Positions 1-7,046 of a stretch of 64,000 nucleotides of DNA are shown here, piece after piece (within the stretch, counting starts at the first letter, position 1; the number at the start of each line of letters is the position of its first letter). The position numbers were made by a program, and so were the translations under genes. Source of the stretch: Amycolatopsis sp. NBC_01480 (lineage in GTDB: Bacteria > Actinomycetota > Actinomycetes > Mycobacteriales > Pseudonocardiaceae); contig NZ_CP109442.1 of the NCBI RefSeq assembly GCF_036227205.1, positions 9,238,001 through 9,302,000 of the forward strand, read 5' to 3'. The notes under the pieces were generated by a model that ran no database searches, was not told where the DNA came from, and saw only the letters and a program-made list of their open reading frames with translations.

Positions 1-621
1 TTCGGCTTCGGCACCGTCGGCGTGGTCCGGGGCGAGGAACACCGGCCGCTCAACGAATCCCTGGCCTACGCCGAGCGCCAGGGCATGCGGCTCACGTACC
101 TGGACCGCGCGACGTACCGCCGCAAGACCGAGCCGGACGTGCTCGCCGGGCTGGCCGCTCGGTTCGGACCCTGTTACGTGCTACCGGAAGGCGGTAGCAA
201 CGGGCTCGCCTCCCGCGGGTGCGCCGAGCTGCCCGCTGAGATCACCGAGGACTTCGACGTGATCTGCTGCGCCTGCGGGACCGGCGCCACCCTGGCCGGT
301 ATCGCCGCGAGCCTGCGCCCGGGGCAGCGCGCGCTCGGGTTCGCCGTCCTCAAAGGCGACTTCCTCGACCGCGAAGTGCGCCGTCTGCAGCAAGAAGCAT
401 TCGCCACGGAGACCCGAACCTGGTCGCTGGACAGCGATTTCCCCTTCGGCGGCTACGCCAAGCGCACCGCCGAGCTGGACGCCTTCATCGCGGACTTCCA
501 GGCCCGCCACGGCGTCACCCTCGACTGGGTCTACGAGGCCAAGATGATGTACGGCCTGCTCCAGCGGATCACGGCCGGGACCTTCGCACCCGGCAGCACC
601 GTCGTCGCGGTGTTGTGCTGA
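1..621 (+). CDS. PLP-dependent deaminase, ACC deaminase/D-cysteine desulfhydrase family (5' end outside window)
   Basis: The frame is open from base 1, so the N-terminus, including the PLP-binding lysine region, lies outside the window; about 206 codons are visible. The family (fold type II PLP enzymes, about 300-330 aa) deaminates ACC or desulfhydrates D-cysteine. Family signatures seen are the segment YVLPEGGSNGLASRG and the phosphate-binding glycine loop CACGTGATLAG. The usual end of this family, a VHTGG-type strand followed by about ten residues, is absent: the frame stops at VVAVLC, only 4 nt before the convergent stop of the next gene. The C-terminus may therefore be eroded and activity is uncertain. 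Family assignment is fairly sure; substrate is not. Confidence 0.72.
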   Translation, partial: FGFGTVGVVRGEEHRPLNESLAYAERQGMRLTYLDRATYRRKTEPDVLAGLAARFGPCYVLPEGGSNGLASRGCAELPAEITEDFDVICCACGTGATLAGIAASLRPGQRALGFAVLKGDFLDREVRRLQQEAFATETRTWSLDSDFPFGGYAKRTAELDAFIADFQARHGVTLDWVYEAKMMYGLLQRITAGTFAPGSTVVAVLC

Positions 622-625
622 CCCA

Positions 626-2923
626 TCAGGATTTCGGTGGCACCGAGCGTGCCTCGAAAACCTGGGACAGGCGATCCTGCAGCCGCGCGTGCCGGAACTG
701 GTAGACCGCGCCGGACTGCCGCAGCACCCCGCGCTGGTAGGCGTCGTCGAGGAAGGCCATCACGGCCCACGGCAGCCGCCCGGTCAGCGGCAGCCACAAC
801 CGGGCGAAGACCACCCACTGGCCCCAGGCGGTGAAGCTGAGCGCGTACCCGAGCCCGCCGCCGATCCCGCTGGCCAGCCCGACGATCAGCGCGTTGTCGA
901 GCCCGAACACGAACGGCCCCAAGTACCCCTCCGCGAGCCCGATCACGGAGAACATCCCGAACCCGACCGCGAGGCCGAACACCGGCACCCACAGCAGCAG
1001 CTGGAACACGACGGTCGTGCGGTTGGTGTGCAGCAGGCCCGCCGGGCTCGCCGCGGAGCCGATGTCCAGCGGCGACTCGAGCCAGGACACGAACCCGAAC
1101 ACCAGCCCCGCCGCGAGCCCGAACACCGGCCCGGACACCAGGCCGTCGATCAGGCCGCTCACCAGCCCGTCGCCGAAATCGAAGAAGAGCCCGTTCAGCA
1201 GCCCGGTGACCAGGCCGTCGCCGAAGCCGAAGAGCAGCCCGCCCAACAGCCCGGCGGTGAACCGGGGCAGGAACCTGGCCCGGACGTCGCCGGTCCCGCG
1301 CAGCAGCCGCATGCGCACCCGCGACGGCTCGATGGCCAGCCGGCCGGACACCACCAGGATCCCGTGCACCAGCGCGAAAGCCGGCCCGACGATGAACCCG
1401 TTCACCAGGCCGGACAGCAGGCCGCCCGCGACGCCGTCCAGCAGTCCGTCCACAAGGGAGTCCACCAGCCCGATCGCCAGCGCGGCCACGATCCCGACCG
1501 CCAGCACCCGCGACGAACGGCGCAGCGTGCTGTTCAGCTGCCACCACGCGAGGTCCCGCGTGCCGAGCCGGTCGAGGTGGGTGGCGAGGTAGCCCAGCCA
1601 GTGCTGGACGCGGTCCAGCTCCCACCGCCGGCGCTGCCCGGTCGGCCGGTTGTCGGGCTGGTAGCGGTAAACCGTGGGGATGAAGCTGTCGAGCAGGTGG
1701 TCCTCGATCGCCTCCGGGGTGGCGAACCGCGCGGTGTCCAGCAGCTCCGCCGGGTCGCGGCCGGGGGTGTTGCTGTAGCTGGTGCGGGCGAGCATGACCA
1801 TGAGCGGAGTGGTGAGCACGGCGCCGAGGTTGGCCCCGGCCGGGCTCGGCCGGTCCGCGCGCAGTTCGGCCAGCACGGGGTCCCACACCGTGCCGCCGGC
1901 GTCCTTGCGGGCGGTTCGCGGCAGATAGTTGACCACGTCGGTGCGGGTCAGGTCGGTCAGCTCGATCCCCGCCGCGGAGGTCAGCACGTCGGTGCCCGCG
2001 ACGGCCGCGGCGTACTCGGCCGGGCGGCTGGTCAGCAGCAGCGGCAGGGTGGTGGTGTTGAGCGCCTCCAGCGCGGCGCGGTGCAGGCCGTCGGCGATCT
2101 CGTCGAACCCGTCCAGCACCGGCAGGATCCCGTCGGCCTCGACCAGCGCGACGGCCAGGGTCGACCCGCTCGGGCCGGGCGCGGCCAGGCCGGGGAAATC
2201 ACGCAGCAGCCGTCCGGTCAGCCACTCGCGCAACGGCGTGGTGGCGGGATTCCACGAGCCGAGGCCGAAGATCACCGGCACGGCGGCGTCCCGGGCGCGG
2301 CCGGCCAGCAGGCCCAGGACGAACCGCAGGGTCAGCACGGTCTTGCCCGAGCCGGCGCGGCCCAGCACCACCAGCCGTCCCGACGGGATCCGCCGGTAGA
2401 CGTCCACCACCTGCTCCAGCTCGCCGGTCAGGTCGAGCGGCCCGGGCTCCGCGCCGGCCGGGGCGCGGCGGATGTTGGCCCAGTGGTCGGTCAGGCCGTC
2501 GGGCGCCGGGCGCCAGCCGACCGGCAGCGGGAACGGGTCCGCGAGCTGGCGCTGCTCGGCCTCGCGCCGCCAGCGGCTGGTGACCGCCCGGGCGAGCTGA
2601 TCGGCGGTGTCGGCCAGCGCGTCCGGCACCGGGCCCGGCTGGTTACCGGCTGTCACGGACGGCGCGGTCCCAGGGTCCGCCGGGCCGGGTAACGGGGCCC
2701 GGCCGGCCGCCGCGGCCAGCAGCAGATCGTCCCGTTGGGCGGGGGCGAGATCAACGGCGTCGGCCAGCAGCCGCACCGTCGCCACGCGGGGGTCCGCGCG
2801 CTCGCCGGTCTCGAACCCGCGGATGGTCCGCACGCCGACGCCGGAGCGTTCCGCCAGCTGCTCCTGCGTCATCCCCGCCTGCCGCCGGAACTGCCGCAGC
2901 AACACGCCGAACTGAGTCGTCAA
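626..2923 (-). CDS. XRE-HTH / NACHT NTPase with glycine-rich membrane repeats
   Basis: Predicted 765 aa. I chose the TTG start because GAAAGG sits 8 nt upstream and it places the XRE-type helix-turn-helix (about residues 5-60, motif MTQEQLAERSGV) at the N-terminus; longer upstream starts exist. A NACHT-type STAND ATPase follows, with Walker A GRAGSGKT (K194), Walker B LDGFDEI and a TSRP motif. The last 270 residues are hydrophobic, built from degenerate GLVDGL/SGL units that look like glycine-zipper membrane helices. Proteins of this layout are common in actinomycetes and their role is mostly unknown. Bacterial NACHT proteins include anti-phage sensors, so a defence or signalling role is possible but unproven. 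It is divergent from the SARP-like regulator. Confidence 0.78.
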   Translation of the reverse strand: MTTQFGVLLRQFRRQAGMTQEQLAERSGVGVRTIRGFETGERADPRVATVRLLADAVDLAPAQRDDLLLAAAAGRAPLPGPADPGTAPSVTAGNQPGPVPDALADTADQLARAVTSRWRREAEQRQLADPFPLPVGWRPAPDGLTDHWANIRRAPAGAEPGPLDLTGELEQVVDVYRRIPSGRLVVLGRAGSGKTVLTLRFVLGLLAGRARDAAVPVIFGLGSWNPATTPLREWLTGRLLRDFPGLAAPGPSGSTLAVALVEADGILPVLDGFDEIADGLHRAALEALNTTTLPLLLTSRPAEYAAAVAGTDVLTSAAGIELTDLTRTDVVNYLPRTARKDAGGTVWDPVLAELRADRPSPAGANLGAVLTTPLMVMLARTSYSNTPGRDPAELLDTARFATPEAIEDHLLDSFIPTVYRYQPDNRPTGQRRRWELDRVQHWLGYLATHLDRLGTRDLAWWQLNSTLRRSSRVLAVGIVAALAIGLVDSLVDGLLDGVAGGLLSGLVNGFIVGPAFALVHGILVVSGRLAIEPSRVRMRLLRGTGDVRARFLPRFTAGLLGGLLFGFGDGLVTGLLNGLFFDFGDGLVSGLIDGLVSGPVFGLAAGLVFGFVSWLESPLDIGSAASPAGLLHTNRTTVVFQLLLWVPVFGLAVGFGMFSVIGLAEGYLGPFVFGLDNALIVGLASGIGGGLGYALSFTAWGQWVVFARLWLPLTGRLPWAVMAFLDDAYQRGVLRQSGAVYQFRHARLQDRLSQVFEARSVPPKS

Positions 2924-3075
2924 CCCGGCGCCTTTCGGTCTGGACAGGGCTTCGCAGGTCACGACTCTATCGCGGCCACCGGCCAGAAACGGCCGGTTCC
3001 CTGGCCTGGCCCCCTGAGCAGCCGCGACGCCACCATCGGCGGCTCCATCAGCTGATCGACCACGGGGGGTCCACC

Positions 3076-4059
3076 ATGGTGGCGACCACAATCGACGACC
3101 CGGTACGCGCCTGCGCGCCGGTCACCGCCCGGGAGCGCGACGTGCTCAGCGCCCTCGGCCGCGGCCTGACGAACTCCGAGATCGCCGCGGCGCTGGCGAC
3201 CTCCGAGACGGCCGTGGACGGCGACGTCGGGCAGCTCCTGACCAGGCTCGGGTTACGCGACCGGGCCGCCGCCATCGTCTACGCGTTCGACCACGGCATC
3301 GTCACTCCCCGTCAGATTCCGGCGCCCGGCGGGCGGCTGCGGATCTCGGTGCTCGGCCCGGTGCAGGTGCACTCGGGGGCGGAGCCGGTGGCAGTCGGGC
3401 CGGTCCGGCAGCAGGCACTGCTGGCGGCGCTGGTGCTGCGCCCGGACATGATCGTCAGCCAGCGGGAGCTGCTCGACCGCGTGTGGGGGCTGGAGCCGCC
3501 GGCCGGCAACGTCGTGCCGGTGTACGTCTACCGCCTGCGCAAGTGCCTGCCCCCGGGCGACCTGATCACCCGGGCCGGCGCCGGCTACCGGTTCGCCGCC
3601 CGCGGCGTCCGGCTCGACTCGGCGCGGCTGGAGGAACTCGTGGCGGAAGCGAACGAGGCCCGCCACGTCGGCGACCTGTCCGCGGCGGTGGCCGGCTACG
3701 GCCGGGCGCTGGAGCTGTTCCGCGGCGAGCCGCTGGCGGGCCTGCCGGGCCCGTTCGCCGAGCTGGAACGGCTGCGGCTGACCGAACGCCGGATCGTCCT
3801 GTCCCAGCAGAAGGCGGAGTGGCAGCTGCGCCTGGGCCGCCACACCGACGCCGTCGGCGAGCTGTGGACGCTCGCCCCGGAACACCCGCACAGCGAACCG
3901 CTGGCCGCGTTGCTCATGCGGGCCCTGCACCGAGCCGGCCGCCCGGCCGACGCCCTGGCCGTCTTCGCCCGCACCTGCCGCCGCCTGGCCGACGATCTGG
4001 GCGTGGCACCGGGCGAAGTGCTGTGTGGGGCTCGGCGGGCTGTGTTGCAAGGGGTTTGA
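3076..4059 (+). CDS. Fusion regulator: LuxR-type HTH plus SARP (winged helix and BTAD)
   Basis: 327 aa from an ATG. Residues about 16-76 form a GerE/LuxR-type helix-turn-helix (VTARERDVLSALGRGLTNSE). Residues about 89-175 look like the OmpR-type winged helix of SARP activators, with ELLDRVWG and the wing ITRAGAGYRF. The remainder is a bacterial transcriptional activation domain of TPR-like helices (ALELFRGEPLAGLPGPF). SARPs activate antibiotic clusters by binding direct repeats near the -35 box. Here the usual SARP core is preceded by a second, unrelated DNA-binding domain. No biosynthetic cluster lies immediately beside it; the PKS operon is 17 kb away. Target unknown. Confidence 0.8.
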   Translation: MVATTIDDPVRACAPVTARERDVLSALGRGLTNSEIAAALATSETAVDGDVGQLLTRLGLRDRAAAIVYAFDHGIVTPRQIPAPGGRLRISVLGPVQVHSGAEPVAVGPVRQQALLAALVLRPDMIVSQRELLDRVWGLEPPAGNVVPVYVYRLRKCLPPGDLITRAGAGYRFAARGVRLDSARLEELVAEANEARHVGDLSAAVAGYGRALELFRGEPLAGLPGPFAELERLRLTERRIVLSQQKAEWQLRLGRHTDAVGELWTLAPEHPHSEPLAALLMRALHRAGRPADALAVFARTCRRLADDLGVAPGEVLCGARRAVLQGV

Positions 4060-4184
4060 GCGCTACCGCTCGCGATTCCGGCGAGCTGCTGCGCTCCGGC
4101 GGGATCGGGCTCGCGAGTCTCGTGGCGTCACCACACCCTGCGGCACCACCGGCCGTTCTCCCGAAAGTCACGGCAATCGTGGGC

Positions 4185-4215
4185 GCCACGGCCCGCGCAA
4201 AGGCGGCACCGTGGC
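4185..4215. terminator. Inverted repeat between convergent genes, possible bidirectional terminator
   Basis: Arms GCCACGG (4185-4191) and CCGTGGC (4209-4215) with a 17-nt loop lie between the stop of the SARP-like gene at 4059 and the stop of the serine hydrolase at 4230. There is no T-tract, as is usual for actinomycete terminators. The rest of this 170-bp gap holds nothing I recognise. Confidence 0.35.
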
Positions 4216-4229
4216 TCCCGCATCGCTGC

Positions 4230-5402
4230 TCAGCCCTGGTCGCACAGGGCGGTGTTCATCGGGACCCGCTCGCCCATGCCGGGTCCGCCGCTGCCGCTGC
4301 CCGCGCTCGAGCCGGCGGTCGGCGTGACGTTGAGGGTGGCGAAGGCGGCGCGGCCGGCGGGGGTGGCGGCGGCGATCGAGGTGTAGCCGGGCCATTCGCC
4401 GTAGTGGCCCCAGGCCTGTCCGCCGCAGGGCAGGGTGAACCGGACCAGGCCGAGGCCGAAGTAGTCGCCGGAAAGCTTGTCCGGGATCGGCGCGACCGTG
4501 AGCATTTCGGCCAGCTGCGCGGGCGGCACGACCTGGCCGGCCAGCAGCGCCTGCAGGAACCGCGTCTGGTCGGCCCCGCTGGAGACCAGGCCGCCGCCGG
4601 ACCCGCCGACGCTCGGCTCGGCGACCTCGGTGACGTCGACGAAGAACAGCGACCCGAGCACCTTCTTGGTCAGGTACCCGCGCTCGCTGCCGGCCGGCAT
4701 GGTCTTGTCGCCGGGGGTGGGCAGGTAGGTGTTGGCCAGGCCGAGCGGGGTGGTGATCCGGGTGGCGAGTTCCTGCGCGTACGAGTGGCCGGTGACCTTC
4801 TCGATGATCATGCCGGCGAGGATGGCGTTGGTGTCCGAGTACTGCGTGCTCGTGCCGGGCGCGAACAGCGGCTTTTCGGCCAGCCCCCAGGAAGCCACCT
4901 CGGCCAGGGTGTGCGGGTGCAGCTGGTTGACCGGGTTGAACCCGCCGCCGACGGTCATGTAGTCGGCGATCCCGCTGGTGTGGTTCAGCAGCTGGCGGAC
5001 GGTGATCTTGCTGCCGTCGTAACCGTTTCCGTCCACCACGCCCGGCAGGTAGGTCTCGACCGGCGCGTCCAGCGCGACCCGGCCCTCGGCCACCAGCTGC
5101 AGCACCATCGCCGCGGTGTACGTCTTGGTCAGGCTGCCGATGTGCGCGCGGGTGTCCGGCCCGATCGGCTGGGCCCGGCCGATCACCCCGCTGCCGCTGG
5201 TCACGCTCCACAGCGCGGCGTTGTCGCGGACGGTGATCCCGGCGCCGGGAGCCTCGTTGGTGATCTGGTACTGAGTCACCGCCTCCTGCGTCGCGCTGTG
5301 CGGCGAGGGATCCGCACCCGCCGGGGTCGCCACCGTCGTCAGCACGACCGCGGCTCCCACCGCGGTCAGCGACCATTTGAACGGTCTGGGCAACGTCTGC
5401 AC
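4230..5402 (-). CDS. Secreted serine hydrolase, beta-lactamase / D-Ala-D-Ala carboxypeptidase family
   Basis: 390 aa from a GTG with GGGGAG six bases upstream. The N-terminus has a positively charged start, a hydrophobic stretch (LTAVGAAVVLTTVATPAGA) and a likely signal-peptidase site near residue 30, so the protein is exported. Class C-like motifs are present: SLTK (nucleophile S90, K93), the YSDTN tyrosine motif, and a late GHYG box in place of the usual HxG. NHTSG, typical of the family, is also there. Members cleave D-Ala-D-Ala peptides or esters; the precise substrate cannot be read from sequence. It stands alone, convergent with the SARP-like gene. Confidence 0.85.
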   Translation of the reverse strand: MQTLPRPFKWSLTAVGAAVVLTTVATPAGADPSPHSATQEAVTQYQITNEAPGAGITVRDNAALWSVTSGSGVIGRAQPIGPDTRAHIGSLTKTYTAAMVLQLVAEGRVALDAPVETYLPGVVDGNGYDGSKITVRQLLNHTSGIADYMTVGGGFNPVNQLHPHTLAEVASWGLAEKPLFAPGTSTQYSDTNAILAGMIIEKVTGHSYAQELATRITTPLGLANTYLPTPGDKTMPAGSERGYLTKKVLGSLFFVDVTEVAEPSVGGSGGGLVSSGADQTRFLQALLAGQVVPPAQLAEMLTVAPIPDKLSGDYFGLGLVRFTLPCGGQAWGHYGEWPGYTSIAAATPAGRAAFATLNVTPTAGSSAGSGSGGPGMGERVPMNTALCDQG

Positions 5403-5522
5403 TATGTCTCCCCTTTGTTGATCGGCCTGGGCTTCGCGCGAGGTTAACCAGGACCGATGAACTCCGGATGAAACGGACACCGCGCCTTCGCGGCCGCACC
5501 GGGCACAAGACGCCTGATCGTC

Positions 5523-5848
5523 CTCTGTGGACGAACGCGCGGCAGCGAGGACGGCCCGATCGCCGCCGAGGTCAAGCGCGTACGGGCACAGCTGCCGGGC
5601 AACGGCCGGATACTGGGCCTGCGCGGGTCACTGCTGACCACAATGGACACTACTGCCGACGAGGTCGTGCTGGCGCCGGAACTCGGGCTGCGGGCGAGCA
5701 TGCGCCTGCACGGCGCCACCGGCCGGCCCACCGGCGATCGCCTGATCGAGGGCAAACGCGAGCGCGGCTTGCTCGGCGCCGGCTGGGCGACCGGATCGCC
5801 GCGGCAGCCGGCATCACGGTCGACGGATCGTGGACGCCGCAGGCCTGA
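5523..5848 (+). pseudogene. Possible frameshifted gene remnant, family not recognised
   Basis: One frame reads well from about 5523 (SEDGPIAAEVKRVRAQLPG through IEGKRERGLLGAG near 5785). The adjacent frame then continues with LGDRIAAAAGITVDGSWTPQ and stops at 5846-5848. Both pieces have coding-like GC3. The hairpin that begins 4 nt later resembles the element at the end of the gene at 50834. I infer a real gene end with one frameshift and a lost 5' part, but recognise no family. It could also be non-coding; the rest of the 5403-5907 gap shows nothing else. Confidence 0.25.
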
Positions 5849-5851
5849 TGA

Positions 5852-5897
5852 CTCGTGAGTGTTTAGGACGGTTCTAACCGTCCTAAACACTCACGAG
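5852..5897. repeat. Long hairpin element, copy 1 (22-bp perfect arms), likely bidirectional terminator
   Basis: Perfect inverted repeat: arm CTCGTGAGTGTTTAGGACGG plus TT at 5852-5873, loop CT, and the exact complement at 5876-5897. It sits between a plus-strand remnant ending at 5848 and the stop of lsr2 at 5908. A partly decayed second copy is at 50826-50875, also between convergent stops. The placement suggests transcription termination from both sides, and the shared sequence suggests a dispersed element. Confidence 0.7.
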
Positions 5898-5907
5898 CAC
5901 CAAGAGA

Positions 5908-6336
5908 TCAAACCTTCGCGACGGCCTTCTTGCGCGGCGCGCGCTTACGGGCCGCGGCGGTCGTCTTCGCGGCGGCCACCGGCTGGCGCTGCGCGTCTTC
6001 GTACGCCTTCTCCACGTCCGACGGCAGCCGGCCGCGATCGGCGACGGCGAACCCGTTTTCCTGGGCCCACTGGCGGATCTCGCGGTTGCGCTCGCGCTCC
6101 GCGCCGGTCGGGGCCTTGCGCTCGGCCGCCGACTCGCCGACCGCGAACCGCACCCTACGGCCGCCGACCCGGCGGGCGTAGGAGATGAAGCGGGCCAACG
6201 CGTCCCGCAGGTCGTCGGCGTTCTCGTCCGACAGGTCGATCTCGTACTGCACGCCGTCCAGACCGAAAGGGACAGTCTGCGTGGCGGTGCCGCCATCGAG
6301 ATCGTCGACCATCGCCACCAGGATCTTTTGCGCCAT
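5908..6336 (-). CDS. lsr2: Lsr2 nucleoid-associated xenogeneic silencer
   Basis: 142 aa from the ATG that begins MAQKILV, with GGAGGG ten bases upstream. Lsr2 is the actinobacterial counterpart of H-NS: it dimerises through the N-terminal beta domain (DDLDGGTATQTVPFGLDG) and binds AT-rich DNA through a C-terminal domain with an RGR minor-groove hook. Both are visible here, the hook as ADRGRLPSDVEKAY. The tail after it is rich in Ala, Lys and Arg (RKRAPRKKAVAKV), which some paralogues carry. Actinomycetes often have two or more lsr2 genes; whether this is the main copy cannot be judged. It would silence horizontally acquired or secondary-metabolism regions. Confidence 0.92.
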   Translation of the reverse strand: MAQKILVAMVDDLDGGTATQTVPFGLDGVQYEIDLSDENADDLRDALARFISYARRVGGRRVRFAVGESAAERKAPTGAERERNREIRQWAQENGFAVADRGRLPSDVEKAYEDAQRQPVAAAKTTAAARKRAPRKKAVAKV

Positions 6337-6476
6337 CGTTCGGTGCCCTCCAGAAGTCACGGGCCGGACGCCCGGTCCGGCCGGGGACACATTACCGGAT
6401 CATCATAACTGTCGGCCGGTTGAATGCCCCAGCGCCACACAGTGCACGATCCCGGCCACTGTGGACAGCCGCCGGT

Positions 6477-7046
6477 TCAGCTCGTTCTCGGCCGCAGGCT
6501 TCTGGCCCGGCTCTCCGCGATATTCCGGATCTTCCTGGTACGGCCGGACTCCGCGAGCAGGCCGAGCAGCGGCAGCGAGGACGAGCTCGCGGCGAGCTCC
6601 CGCTGCATCCAGTCCGTCACCTCCGCCAGCTCGGCCGGGTCCGGCACCCGACCGTCCTTCACGGACAGCGCGAATTCCCAGTCGCGGATACGCCGGCGGA
6701 TGAATTCGTGGTCCACTCCCGCCTGGCGCAGCTCCTCCTCCGGCAGGACTTCGTCGGCCCATCGCCGGAAAGCGGCCGGATCAGCCGTTTTCTCGGCGAT
6801 CTCGTCCACGAGGGCCACCACCGCCGTCTTGGCCGTCAGCGATTCGGGGTCGCGCAGGATCGCGGCCGCCACCTCCCGGTCGTCGCCGCGGCTGACGGAA
6901 GCCGCGATCACCGGAATGACGCGCTGGTAGACCGCGGAGCGCACGTGCTCGTCGGCGACGGCGGCGTCGAGGTCCACGTCGATGATGCCGGCTTGCGCGA
7001 GCAAGGCGGCCAGATCCGCCCGTAATGTCATACCCTCATCACCCAT
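6477..7046 (-). CDS. Candidate immunity protein for the adjacent RHS toxin
   Basis: 189 aa, soluble, mostly helical by composition, with no domain I recognise. Its start overlaps the last 8 nt of the RHS toxin gene, so the two are co-transcribed and probably translationally coupled. An internal ATG at 7031 preceded by GAGGGT is an alternative start. Position directly behind an RHS protein with a variable C-terminal tip is the classic place for an immunity gene; the function is inferred only from that. The C-terminus is basic (RTRKIRNIAESRARSLRPR). Confidence 0.55.
   Translation of the reverse strand: MGDEGMTLRADLAALLAQAGIIDVDLDAAVADEHVRSAVYQRVIPVIAASVSRGDDREVAAAILRDPESLTAKTAVVALVDEIAEKTADPAAFRRWADEVLPEEELRQAGVDHEFIRRRIRDWEFALSVKDGRVPDPAELAEVTDWMQRELAASSSSLPLLGLLAESGRTRKIRNIAESRARSLRPRTS

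Noticed and set aside
689..2692. Long plus-strand frame opposite the NACHT gene (and similar frames opposite the GH2 and PKS genes at 14915-17425, 23084-24535, 24755-26671 and 31450-33849)
   Set aside because: Low-complexity composition (Arg, Gln, Pro, Glu), no motif, and the opposite strand has clear protein families; these are antisense shadows.
5444..5890. Minus-strand 148-codon frame upstream of the serine hydrolase
   Set aside because: No domain, no ribosome-binding site, and it runs through the perfect hairpin element.
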